The notes beneath the pieces are model-generated. The model was given only the letters and a program-made list of their open reading frames with translations. It did no database searches and was not told the DNA's origin. Shown one piece after another: positions 23,420 to 34,079 of a DNA stretch of 64,000 nucleotides; position 1 is the first letter of the stretch, and every line of letters starts with the position of its first letter. The position numbers were made by a program, and so were the translations under genes. The stretch comes from Heterohyrax brucei. Its lineage: Eukaryota; Chordata; Mammalia; Hyracoidea; Procaviidae. The stretch covers positions 22,886,001 through 22,950,000 of the forward strand of contig CM053152.1 of NCBI GenBank assembly GCA_028571685.1, given 5' to 3'.

Positions 23420-25590
23420 TGTTTAAATGGGGCCAGTAGGACACCATAAACAGAAACACCACGCTATTCTTCCACAACAAGACACCCAAAACTAAAGAAA
23501 CCCAAAGTATCAAATGAAGAGGTAAAATTCTCAGCCAAATGCCAAATCAAATATGAAACTCACAGAGAACAGAGATCGAAAAGAGATATCAGAGGATGTT
23601 TCCTATCAGCTAACCCAACACAGTTCCAGACATCTTGAATTCCTGTCAGATACTGGCAGACAGGGAGCACAGGAAAGCAGATTCACGGAAATCTCAGCAG
23701 AAGTCAAAGCACCTGGTAACCTATGATACATGCTTTCCCAACTCCTACATACTTCCTGCAGCCCTACCTCCACCTCCAACAGCTCCTGACTAGCTGCAGT
23801 GGCTCCACAGGCTAGGAAATGCAGCAGCCATGCTACTTGGACATTGGCAGACAAAGAATATTCAGGGGCTCCCAGCAGGACACAGATCACTCGCTGGACC
23901 TGCCCTGCTACACCATAGCTGAGCAACCGGCCCTGCCCACTGGACAACGAAGTGAAAAATACCATGACCACATTGGAAGTTCTGGATGAAAGGAGGGGAA
24001 TGTGCTGTCATGGGTGGGGGAGAGGGGGAAGGGAGGAGAGAGCAGTTAGAGTAGAATAGTGGTGAAAGTTCCAGGTATTATAAGGCAAACTGATATAGAT
24101 TGTAAGCGTGTTCTTAAATGCCAATAAAATTCATTAAATAATAATAAAAAGAAATATTCTGACTACAGATGAGCAAACCACAAAGAACACACACACACCT
24201 GCTTTGACACAACCAAATAAAACAAATAGCTGTATGAAACAGATTTACAATCAATAAACAAAAAAGTAACTACCAAATGACCCAATGACAGCTGACAATA
24301 TCAAAACATATTTAAAAAATGGTTCTAGTAGATGTCCAAATTTAAACACCAGACAACTTTCCAGTGAAGAAAAGGCACTGGAATTACCTAACAGGAAATT
24401 CAAATCTCTAACACTCAGAGCTATCCAAAACATGAAGCAAACAGTAGACGAAAATGAAAGGAAAAATAGATAAATTCATACAAAATGCAGACAAGTGAAT
24501 GGAAGAATTCATGAAAATAATACAGGAACAAAATGCTAAAAATAAACTCATAACTAGATATCATACAGAAACAACAATTAGAAATACAAAAGATAAACAA
24601 GATTTCAGAAATGGATGTTATCATACAAGGGCTCAGGAGATTTAAAATGACGGAAGACAGTATTGGCAAAACTGAAGAAAAACACTTGGATGCACTCCGA
24701 GGAAAAATCAGAAAAGAAAGAAGAAAAAAAATAAAGAAACTCTGAGAATTATGTGGGCTACAATCAAAAGCAAAAATTACAAGTCACTGGAGTTCCAGAA
24801 CAGGGGGTATGAGGGAGGATCATTGAAGAAATGCTGACAGAAAACTCCCTTAATATCATGAAAGATGAAAAGCTGACCATCCAAGAAACTCGACAAATCC
24901 CATATAGGATAGATATACCCTAAAAGAAAATCACCAAGGCATATCATAACCACATTTATTAAAACCAAAGACAATGAAAAAGTTCTTAGAGCAATTCGAG
25001 AAAAACAAAACATCACCTACAGAGGAGAAACAACAAGATTAAGCTCTGATTATTCAGCAGAAACCATACAGGCAAGAAGGAAATGGGATGACGCATACAA
25101 AATCTTGAGAGAAAATAAAAGATTGCCAAGCAAGAATAATATGTCCTGCAAAACTCTGATTCAAATAAGATGGTGAACAGGAATCACAACATAGGGTCCT
25201 AGACATAGCTGTAGAAAAATGTAGAATGAAATTCTATCTCAGAAAGAAAGACCAGACTTGCTGACCTGAGAGAGATTGCAGAAACCCTGAGAATATGGTC
25301 CCCAGACACCTTTTGAGCTCAGTGACAAAGTCACTCCTGAAGTTCACCCTTTACCCAAGTACTACAGGCCCATAAAATGAAACAAGACTAAAGGAGTACT
25401 CCGGCCCATGGTGAAGACTAGAAGGCTGGAGGGGACAGGAAAGCCGGTAATAGGGAATGCAAGGTTAAGAAGGGAGAGTGTTGACCTGCTGTGATGTTTT
25501 TAATCAATGTAACAAAACAATGTGTATAGTAACTGTTTAATTAGAAATTAATTTGTTCTGTAAACCTTCATCTAAAGCACAATTTTAAAA
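23420..25590 (+). mobile_element. HAL1-like (ORF1-only L1 derivative) element
   Basis: Order: L1-like 5' UTR (about 23420-24170, interrupted at about 23970-24150 by what looks like a short L1 3' end), ORF1 remnant, then a direct join at about 25180 to a 3' tail (25180-25590) with no ORF2 sequence. The same tail type is present at 32440-33086. A non-autonomous half-L1 is the best fit; an L1 with ORF2 deleted is the alternative. Confidence 0.65.
24250..25180 (+). pseudogene. L1/HAL1 ORF1 remnant
   Basis: Degenerate ORF1. The first part (about 24285-24700) is rich in K, E, N and Q with heptad-like spacing, as expected for the ORF1 coiled coil (for example the frame 24285-24473). Further down, AEMLTENSLNIMKDEKLTIQETRQ-like and KRKSPRHIITTFIKTKDNEKVLRAIREKQNITYRGETTRLSS-like segments correspond to the RRM core, and SAETIQARRKWDDAYKILREN to the start of the C-terminal domain. 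The sequence then ends near the position read elsewhere as SDMMVK and jumps to 3' UTR. The last part of the C-terminal domain is absent, so even the ancestral source at this copy was truncated or the locus was later deleted. Confidence 0.7.
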
Positions 25591-26313
25591 AACCAACAAT
25601 GGTAGCTTCAAGTATAGAAAACTGAAACCTGCCATCCTATCTAAATAAATCCTGACATTCAGATTAATCCTACTATTGACATCACAGTTCCTCAACAAGT
25701 ACAGTAAATCAATGCTTGGTATAAGTGAACTTGGAAAACACAGTCAGGGCACTAAAAGCAGGGCAGTGAGGGATCATGGGCCAAAGCTCAACCCCTGTGA
25801 CCCAAGGCCCTCCCATCACACCCAAACATGGTTTTCACTTTACCTGTGTGATACTCACACTAAAGTTTCAACAGCAAACCATTTGTTCTGAAGCTACTCA
25901 AAGCCAAGAAGGAGAAACTTTATTTAAATGAATCTAATTCAGTAAATCATTTTATTCAAGAGAAATGAAGCCACTGTTCATCTGATATAGAAAACTGTTA
26001 TTGGTTCCTGGTTTACCACAGGGTGCTGTTTCTCACTTAAGTCCAACACCTCATTTTTTTAGTTGTCATTACCATATTTTTAATTCAGATAATCTATATC
26101 TTCCATGTTTGACATCTGTACCCTCTTCCTGTGAGGTATTTTCATAAGCACCTCTATGCCAAGATTTTTATATGTTGCTATAACAAAAATTAGCACACAT
26201 ACTTACAAGAATACCTCACAAGGAAAGGCATAGTTGTCAAACAAACAGAAGGTATTATTTACCTAAAAATACAGTATTGTCTTTTATTATCACTATCTTT
26301 ATAAATCCAATCT
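25591..26313. other. Unique non-coding DNA, nothing recognised
   Basis: AT-rich sequence between the HAL1-like element and the membrane-protein-like frame. No repeat or exon was recognised. Confidence 0.45.
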
Positions 26314-26592
26314 TTATTTATCTTTGGGTGTTGGAGATGTTACATCTGAGAATGATACCAGCAGATTATGCACTGCAGTGTTGTAAGCAGTATATATCAC
26401 TAGCAATAAGATAGACACACTCCAGGCTACACATGTAGCAATATCAAAGTATTTTGAAGCTTTTGACCTTCCAGGTCCTCTAAACATACTGCTTCCTTCC
26501 ACACAGCAGCAGCCTCTTCATCCTCCATATACTTTACCATAAACAGCTTCTTCACCTTGGATGTCTTCCCCAACTGTTCTGCTGGAAAACAT
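26314..26592 (-). pseudogene. Possible remnant of a small single-pass membrane protein
   Basis: From an ATG at 26592 the minus strand is open for 24 codons (starting MFSSRTVGEDIQGEEAVYG), meets one TGA at 26520-26518, and then stays in the same frame for about 67 codons to the stop at 26314. After the TGA come a cysteine cluster (RGCCC), a basic stretch (GRSKASKYF) and a ~22-residue hydrophobic segment (DIATCVAWSVSILLLVIYTAY) typical of a transmembrane helix, then a polar tail ending PTPKDK. I do not recognise the family. A faint likeness to the CD225/dispanin C-terminus (a cysteine cluster, then a membrane helix) is noted, but the spacing is too short. No repeat family explains it. It could be a processed or decayed gene copy, an exon on the minus strand with a stop, or chance. 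Confidence 0.3.
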
Positions 26593-26599
26593 TTCTCCC

Positions 26600-26780
26600 C
26601 CTCTCTCTCATTTTATTTTGGTAAAAGAGATAACAAAAAAATTCTATTTTAATCATTTAAAGTATACAGTTCAGTGACTTGAATCATAGTCTCCATATTG
26701 TACTACCATTGCCACTATCATTTCCAAGTTTTTTCATCCACCTAAAACAGGAAGTCCATGCCCCTAAAGCAAGTACGCCC
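26600..26780 (-). repeat. Ancient L1 3' UTR-like fragment
   Basis: TTTATTTTGGTAAAAGAGATAAC, then TAAAGTATACAGTTCAGTGACTTGAATC and CTACCATTGCCACTATCA match the widespread ancient L1 3' segment, antisense. A related fragment is at 30640-30830. Confidence 0.6.
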
Positions 26781-26875
26781 CCTGGAGTGTAATTGCTGCA
26801 TATGGAAAAGTACACAGAGGATAAAGAGCTCATCTCTGAACTCTAATTCAGAGTGCCCTCCAGTGGGAAAGCTTC

Positions 26876-27426
26876 TGTCATGGATTGAATTGTGTTCCCC
26901 CCAAAATGTGTGTAGCAATTTGGCTGGGCCATGATTCTCAGTATTGCATGATTGCCCTCTATTCTGTGACTTTTGTATGCTGTAAATCCTAATCTCTGCC
27001 TATGGGTAATAGACTGGATTATGTTCAAGAGGATGCAGTTGGGACTCTTTAACACCCTTCCTAAGGTTACCTCCCCGCTCCAATGTAAAGTTTCCTTGGA
27101 GTCTGAGTTACACTACATTTTATCCTACAAGAGATGAAAGGGAAACAAACAGAGAGTTGGGGACTTCATAACACCGAGAAAGCAGCACCAAGAGCCGAGT
27201 GCATCCTTGGACTGGAGGTTCCTGTGCCAAGATGCTCTTAGACCAAAGAAAGACTGATACAACACAAGGATGCTCCCCCAGAGCTGGCACAGAGATAGTG
27301 CATTCCCCCGGAGCCAGCGCCCTGAACTTGAGCTTCAGCCTACTGGACTGTGTGAGAATAAACTTTTCTTTGTTAAAGCTATTCACTGTGGTGTTTCTGT
27401 TAGAGCAGTACCAGGTGACTAAGACA
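26876..27426 (+). mobile_element. Solo LTR, MaLR-like (ERVL type), sense
   Basis: Begins TGTCATGGATTGAATTGTG, has CAATTTGGCTGGGCCATGATT, GAGAATAAACTTTTCTTTGTTAAAGC (an AATAAA signal) and ends GCAGTACCAGGTGACTAAGACA. About 550 bp and non-coding. Same family as 40324-40835, 41830-42356, 49439-49959 and 63841-64000. No clean 5-bp TSD was found. Confidence 0.85.
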
Positions 27427-27429
27427 CCT

Positions 27430-28164
27430 CCCTCTTGCTGCTACAGACTAAATGATATCACCTGGCTCAGAAGGTACTGACTGTTATTCTGTTCTCATTG
27501 GCTTGTCCAGTTGGCTGAGAAAGTTGCTTCATGAAGTTGAAATGAAATCTCAGCAAATATTCTTATTTCCATACAGAATTAAAATAGGAAGTGAGAATCA
27601 GCTCAACTGTGACTAAAGTTGCATTACAAAACCAAATTATCCTCATCCGTTAGGAGACTCTCAGATCTTCTCAGGGACAGAATGACACTTCAGAGCGTCT
27701 ATCTGAGACCTCAGTGAAATTCATGGCAAGGGGTCCTCTATGACATTTGAGTTCATTTGACGCAAGATGAAAGGTCTTATGGTTTTGAATGCCAAAGAAA
27801 CCCTCCGCAGAACCTGAGTCAGATTGTGAAACGTTAGATTGCTGAGAGACAGGCTGGGGAGCTAGCTGAAGCTTAGAAGAGAAAGAAATGTTTTCTCCTT
27901 TAAAAATAAATAAATAAACTTTTGCAGAAGAAGTCCTAAGTTCCCAAGAAAGTTCTAACATCACTGAAAAAAGACAGAGCTAAGCTCTGCCAGCTGTTCC
28001 AGTCTCTTCCAAGGGCAGGGAAAGGGAGCTACCTATCCCCTCTTAACACCAGAGCAAGGTGAAATAACAGTGAATTCTGCCGCCTTCTAAATAACAAGCC
28101 ACACTTTACTCACGTTTACCCCAATTTGTCAGTCAAAACCAAAACTGGGTGTCACCGAATTGTT
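27430..28164. other. Unique DNA; one uncertain minus-strand frame
   Basis: Contains a 97-codon minus-strand frame at 27964-27671 with no recognised domain (see findings). No repeat recognised apart from a short A/T-rich run near 27900. Confidence 0.4.
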
Positions 28165-28704
28165 ATTATGTTAGGTGTTACTGAGCTAGTTCTGACTCAT
28201 AGTGACCCAATGTGCAATAGAACTGAAACACTGCCCAGCCCTGTGTCACCTCACAATCTTGGCTATGTTTGACCTCATCATCGTAGCCACTGTGTCAATC
28301 CATCTCATCAAGGGTCTGCCTCTTTTTCATTGATTGTCTACTTTAGCAAGCATGGTGTCCTTCTCCAGGGACTGATCCCTCCTGATAACATGTCCAAAGT
28401 CTGTGAGACAAAGTCTAACCATCCTCTCTTCTAAGGAATGTTCTAGTTGTACTTTTTCCAAGACAGATTTGTTCATTCTTTTGGCAGTCCATTGCATATT
28501 CAATATTCTTTGCCGATACCACAATTCATAGACATCAGTTCTTCCTTCATTTTCCTGACTCATTCTCCAGCTTTGGCATCCATATGAAGCAACTGCAAAT
28601 ACTATGACTTGCATCAGGCACACCTTAGTTCTCAAAGTGACATCTTTTCCTTTTGAACACTTTAAACGGGTCTTTTGTGGCAGATTTTGTCACTTTGTTA
28701 CCAA
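28165..28704 (-). mobile_element. RTE-clade LINE 3' fragment, antisense
   Basis: Starts ATGTTAGGTGTTACTGAGC, the RTE terminus, and includes the frame 28635-28327: VIVFAVASYGCQSWRM, ELWYRQRILNMQWTAKRMN, EHSLEERMVRL and FGHVIRRDQSLEKDTMLAKV. This is the conserved segment C-terminal of RT in BovB-like ORFs. 5'-truncated and without an RT catalytic core. Confidence 0.85.
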
Positions 28705-29012
28705 TTCCTATAGGTTCACTAGGAGTTGGAATTGACTCAGTGGCAGTGGGTTGGTGTTTGTTTGCTTTGTTGCTTTTAATGTCGTTTATCTTGTTACTAG
28801 GAGTTCCTAGGTGGCCCAATCACAGCAACTCTATAGGACAGAGTTTGGATTGGAACTGCTGACATTTGGGTTAACAGCCATAGCTCTTAACTACTGCACC
28901 ACCAGGGCTCCTTAGAAAAAAAACCAACCCCACTGCCAAGGAGTCAATTTTGTCTCACAACAACCCTATAGACAGAGTCGAATTGCCCCCACAGAGTTTC
29001 CAAGGACCACCT
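28705..29012. repeat. Three AfroSINE fragments
   Basis: 28705-28765 is a sense 3' part (TAGGAGTTGGAATTGACTCAG). 28800-28915 is antisense, ending ACCACCAGGGCTCC. 28918-29012 is antisense, starting AAAAAACCAACCCCACTGCC. Insertions were stacked behind the RTE fragment. Confidence 0.8.
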
Positions 29013-30385
29013 GACAAATATCCACCACTAAATCCCTAGACCACCTCTTCTTTTCTCAATAAATACTCATTTAAACTGAACTGACACACATTTGAGAAGA
29101 TTATGGACTCCCTGAGACAAGAGATTAGCTTGTGCAAATAATGATACTTTTCTCAAATGATAGAGGACCTTAATTGTGTAAGAGGAAAATTACTGAGCAT
29201 TCTCATGTATGCATTAAATAATCGGTTGAGAGCGGAGTATTTTGCAGCTGACTTATTTGATGAGCTGACAAGGAATGGACATCTTGGGGGTTATTAATAA
29301 AAACAAGAAAATAACTATCATTGCTGCTACCATCACTTGCAGCTGCCCCTCCTCCCCTTCTCCCCCATCTCCATAAAGCTATCAGTTAATGTTTGTAAAA
29401 ATTCTTTTGAGTTCTTGGGAGAGGAAAGCTGCAACGCTGCACCAAATAAAATGCATGATATCTCTCTCTTCTTTAAGAAGATAGACAGGGCAATAGCAAC
29501 CTGCTTCTCCCCACCCCAAACAAAAAAAAATTCCTGCTTATTTATAACATCTTGAGGGTAAACAAGAAGCCTTATTTTTAGGACCTCAGGGTCTGTAGTC
29601 TAAGTTTGTTTTTGGAGTGGACTGGTTTGTGAGTGTTTTAAAAAATACTTTTAAACTTAATCAGTGATTTATATTCTATGAACAGCATCTTATCAAAGAT
29701 CCTTTTGTTTTCACTGGTTTCTTTCACTATTGCCAACTTATTCTATTGCTATTTACCAAGTGGCAAACCTGGGGAAACGAGAATGTTACAGGTTTTAAAT
29801 TGAGCTTTTGCCCCCTCTTGGTTATCTTGCAAAGATAGAAGAGAAACATTACAATGCTTGCAACTTAAAAAATACGCATGAAGCCATTAACTCTTTGAGA
29901 TTTTCATTCCAGGTAGGAATTTTATGTACTTTTTTCTGCAACAAGTGTCTCATGTATCACTTCTGGTTTTTTGTTTTTTAGTGCTTTGATGACTTTCTAA
30001 TAATATTCTTTTAAAGTCCTTTAAAATAGAAACACTCGATATGAACCCATGCAGAGAAGAGCAAAACAAGCATCTAACCAAATATTTGGTAGCAGCTTTT
30101 GAATATATCTGCATCAGAATCACAGATAGCATTTTTAGCTATGGAATATCCAAATGTTAACCTTAGCTTTGACCATGTACAGAAGCAGAGGTTGAAATTA
30201 CAGACTGAAACTTTTGCATCTCTCGTTCAATAGCACAGGTGATCTAGGAAATGGCCATCAACTCCAGAGAGATTTAATACAAAAAAAGCAGAACAAGGCC
30301 CACCCTGCTTCCTAAAACACAAAATCCAAGCCAGAATGAAAATGGTTCATAAGGAACTACAACAAGTTACCAGCTTCACTGTTCT
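29013..30385. other. Unique non-coding DNA, nothing recognised
   Basis: AT-rich, no repeat family recognised. The frame at 29337-29555 has no domain. Confidence 0.45.
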
Positions 30386-30520
30386 ATCAAGCCATGATGG
30401 CACAGTGGTTAAGAGCTCAGCAGCTAACCAAAAGGCCAGCAGTTCAAATCCACCAACCGCTCCTTAGGAACCCTATAGGGCAGTTCTGTCCTATTGAGTG
30501 CCTCCCTGGGGGAAGGCACA
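30386..30520 (+). repeat. AfroSINE copy, 3'-shortened
   Basis: Sense; GATGGCACAGTGGTTAAGAG to CTATAGGGCAGTTCTGTCC, with the distal 3' core lost. Confidence 0.85.
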
Positions 30521-30639
30521 GCCAACAAACAACACAGAAGGTGTATTATTTGCATAAAAATATAAGAGATGGAAAGGAGAGATAACGTTTGGGGGGGTGA
30601 TTGCTAAATCTTTTTTTTTTTTTTGAGCAGCTCCGCATG

Positions 30640-30835
30640 GCTTTCTCCCCCCTCTTTTTTATTGTAGTGAAAACATACACACGAAAATATCCACTAACTC
30701 AACCACTTTCACATTTACAACTTAATGACTTTTTATCCTACCACTTTTTAATTGAGATATAATTCATAAAATTCACACTTTTAAAGAGCAACCATCATCA
30801 CTGTCAAAGTCCAGAACATCTACATCCCCCCAAAA
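30640..30835 (-). repeat. Ancient L1 3' UTR-like fragment
   Basis: TTTTTTATTGTAGTGAAAACA followed by TTTAATTGAGATATAATTCA and CACTGTCAAAGTCCAGAAC. Preceded by a T-run at 30610-30624. Confidence 0.6.
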
Positions 30836-31079
30836 AGAAATCCTGTATTATTAGCAGTCACTAGACAGGAAGCACTTGATAATCAATTTCCTGTGTAACT
30901 ATGTGAAGATAATTTTAATTTCTTTGTAGTGGACTAAGAATTCCTTGCAAGAAGAAGCTACATTTTGCTGAGGAGATGCTTTTATAAGCTCAGACTGCAG
31001 AATGAAAACAAAGCTATTCTGTACAGCAGAAAGGGAGACTCTGGGGCTGTTTGGGAAGACGGTGTGATCAAGACTGAGA

Positions 31080-31215
31080 GCTGGCAGAGTAGGCGAAAGA
31101 GCAGGCATAAAAGCCCATGTTTAAGTAGAGATCTTGTTTTGTTCCCTGATGTAGCCCAAAGGTCTAGACAGTGTCTGATGTATAGTATGTGCTCATTAAG
31201 TATATGTCGAATGAT
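31080..31215 (-). repeat. L2- or MIR-type 3' remnant
   Basis: CAGTGTCTGATGTATAGTATG then GTGCTCATTAAGTATATGTCGAATGA resembles the common mammalian L2/MIR terminal sequence. Confidence 0.5.
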
Positions 31216-31327
31216 TTATTTCTGTATCTGTTGGATACAGGTTCTATTTATACTTAAACCTACAAGACCAAGTTTTTAAATCTTCTTATATGAATCTTCT
31301 GTGTTCTTATTGATACTTTGTCTCCCT

Positions 31328-31489
31328 GGAGCCCTGGTGACTCAGTGATTAAGAGCTTAGCTGCTAAACAAAAGGTCTGGAGTCCAAATCCACCAGCTAC
31401 ATGTTGGAAACTCTACGAAGCAATTCTACTCCATCTTACAGGGTCACTATGAGTTGGAATCGATTGTCGGCAACAGTTTTATTTTTTTA
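31328..31489 (+). repeat. AfroSINE copy
   Basis: Sense; GGAGCCCTGGTGACTCAGTG to GAGTTGGAATCGATTGTCGG plus T-rich tail. Confidence 0.9.
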
Positions 31490-31900
31490 AGTGGTTGTAC
31501 CAATTTGCACTCTTACCAATAGTAAGTGTAAGTTTGTTCTCACGGCTACATGTCACCTCAGTGATTCTAACTGTCAGTCTTTTTTCCCCCAATCTGACGA
31601 ACTTGAAGTGTTATCCAACTGTGGTTTCAATTTGCATTTCTCTGGTTACTGGTGGGGTTGAGCATCTTTGCACATGTTTATTTGTCATTCTGAATATCTC
31701 TTTTCTAGATTGTCTGTGTCATTAGCCATTTTTCTACTGGGTATTGTATATTGTTAGATTGATTTTTAAGAATTCTTTATATTTCTATACTAAACCTTTG
31801 TTGGTTACAAATATGGCAAAAAGATTCTTCTCTATGGCTAATTATTTTTTCTTCATTTACAATACATTTTGATGGACAAAAGTTATTTTATTTTCAAGTT
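31490..31900 (-). mobile_element. Ancient L1 ORF2 3' fragment
   Basis: Antisense of the last part of an old L1 ORF2: TTGCACTCTTACCAATAGT, CAATTTGCATTTCTCTGG, GTTGAGCATCTTTGCACATG, TTCTTCATTTACAATACATTTTG. Much more diverged than the L1s at 1-6400 or 10995-20844. Confidence 0.75.
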
Positions 31901-32439
31901 ATGTCATTAATGTGATCATACATGCAAGGAAGTTCACAAGTTCGCATATCTCTAATGGAAAATAACTCACTGTTTATTATAACATGCCCTTTCAGATTAT
32001 TGTATTTTAGTCATCCACTGTGCTTGAGCAATGCAAGTTTAAAGTTGTAGATACTAATACCAATGCAAAATAATTCTTGCATCTAGACATGAAAATAAAC
32101 TCTTTCTGGTGGTAGTTCAATTGATCCCCTCAGCCTTTCCCTCCTGCACCCCTAACCACCTTAGGATAAAGCCAGTTTCACATCCATTTGCAAATTTATT
32201 TCAATATTCCTTTCTTCTTTTTTTGTTTTTCTGTCATTCAAACAAATATTTATAAGATTTTATCAGTACATAGGCATAAAAACCGTCATATAACCTTTAG
32301 GCTCAGTGAAGTCTCAGCTCTCTGTCTTTGAGTAATGCAACCATTTTTTCCCCTTAATATATTCTCTCTCTCTTTTTTTTTCTTTCCTAATTTTATTTAT
32401 CTTATTCATATTGGAGAGAATATACACCTGCAAAAACAT
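31901..32439. other. Unique non-coding DNA, nothing recognised
   Basis: AT-rich with a few T-runs. No feature recognised. Confidence 0.45.
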
Positions 32440-33086
32440 ACCAGTTCAAGTGTCCGGAATCTTAAAAGCCTGTGAGTGGCTATCTAAGAAACTCTACTGG
32501 TCTCATTCCTTTTGGAGCAAATTAGAACTAAGAAGACCAAAGACACTAGGGTAAAGTTCATCTGAAGAACCAATGGACCACAGTTATCACAGCCCGCACC
32601 AGACTGACTCCAGCTCAACTAGATGGTGCCCTGCTATCACCACCAACTGCTCTGATAGGGATCACAGTAGAGGGTCCCAGAAAGAGCTAGAGAAGGCTGA
32701 AGAAGAAAATTCTAGCTCACATAGACACACACATAAGACCAGACTTACTAGTCTGACAGAGACTGAAGAAATTTCAAAAGTATGGTCCCTCAGCACCCTT
32801 GTAGCTCAGTAATGAAGTCACTCCTAAGGTTCCTTCTTCAGTCAAAGATTAGACAGGCCCATCAAACAAAATAAGACTGACTAAAAGGGCATACTAGGCC
32901 GGGGGCAAGGATGAAAAGGCAGAAGGGGACTTGCAAGCTAGTAACAGAGAACCCAAGTTGTGAATGGAGTATGTTGACATGTGTGGTTGGCAACCAATGT
33001 TACAAAACAGTTTGTTTATTAATTGTTTAACGCAAAACCAGTTTGCCTTGTACAATAAAGTACAACAAAAATTAAAATAAGTATAC
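32440..33086 (+). mobile_element. HAL1-like 3' tail
   Basis: 3' portion of the element type seen at 25180-25590, here longer at its 5' side (GCCTGTGAGTGGCTATCTAAG, AATGGACCACAGTTATCAC). Shared blocks: AGACCAGACTTACTAGTCTGAC, GCTCAGTAATGAAGTCACTCC, TAGACAGGCCCATCAAAC, and a terminal AACAGTTTGTTTATTAATTG ... ACAATAAAG. The small frame 32573-32812 lies wholly in this UTR and is not a gene. Confidence 0.7.
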
Positions 33087-33265
33087 TTACACCAATTCAG
33101 TAGTATCTACATGTACTATTATGACTCTGATTACATTTTTTGAGTTTTGTACCTACTCTCATCCTCCTCATCAGAGTTGTTCTTCCACATTAACATAAAT
33201 ATACTGTCCCCTAAGTTTCCTATCTAATCTTTCACACTGCTGTTGTCACTTTGATTCTACATAAA

Positions 33266-33420
33266 ACCTACTGCTTGGGAGTCAGGTTCAACTCACAGCG
33301 ATCCCAGAGGTCAGAGTAGAACTGCCCCATAGAGTTTCCAAAGAGAACCTGGTGGATTTGAACTGCTGACCTGTTGGTTGGCAGACTTAAAACTTAACAC
33401 ACTACATCATCAGGATTTCC
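33266..33420 (-). repeat. AfroSINE copy with TSD
   Basis: Antisense copy bounded by a perfect 13-bp TSD, GATTCTACATAAA, at 33253-33265 and 33421-33433. Confidence 0.92.
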
Positions 33421-33639
33421 GATTCTACATAAAGAGTTCTTAAAAGAGTATAATGCTCAAAGCAGACAGTTTTTACCAGTTAGGCTGAACTATTGTTCAG
33501 TTTTAAGACTGAAGTAGGTGTTCAGGACTAACTTCACATTTCTTTCCATGTATACTTGTTTTTCTTAAAAGAGTTGGATTCCTAACACTACCTAGTCCTG
33601 GAAACTACACATTAACTTGTAGGAACCACTGAGATAAAA

Positions 33640-34075
33640 CCTTTGCAGCCTTTATTGTCATTTTTTCTTAGAATAATCAAAACAAGTGGAGGTGCCAGTC
33701 ACCAACCCCTGCCAGGTGACCACTGCCGAGGGCCTGCAGGTGACCTCTTTGCCAAGCACCCAATGCGTATCTCCTCCAGACTCCCGATGCCTACCTCTGA
33801 AGGCCCCACAGAGTTCCAAATACATATCTTCACTGAATGCCCATCTTTGGGACCCACCCAATTGCCCTCATTCTTCCATCCCTCACACCTGATGTTTATC
33901 CTCAGCTACCGAATAAAAAGCTCCCAGTCCTACTGAAGAGGGTGACAGACTGGGAGGACCCGGCTTCCCCTGTCCCTACCACACCGCTACACAAACAAGC
34001 TTCTTGATCACATACCTTACCCCTATCTCAGAACTGACTGTGCAGCAGGCAGCTTAAACCTGTGTTTTATAGTAA
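33640..34075 (+). repeat. Possible LTR remnant, low confidence
   Basis: A C-rich block ends in CGAATAAAAAGCTCCCAGTCC followed by GACTGGGAGGACCCGGCTTCC. This resembles the poly(A)-signal/R-U5 layout of class I ERV LTRs. No partner LTR or retroviral gene is seen. Overlapping frames on both strands (33643-33936, 33861-33658) are not supported. Confidence 0.25.
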
Positions 34076-34079
34076 CGAG

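Noticed and set aside
26518-26520. TGA as a selenocysteine codon
   Set aside because: The residues around it do not match a selenoprotein I know, and no SECIS-like element was recognised nearby; a nonsense mutation is simpler.
32573-32812. 79-codon frame rich in Ser and Thr
   Set aside because: It lies wholly in the HAL1-like 3' tail, which is non-coding in the other copy.
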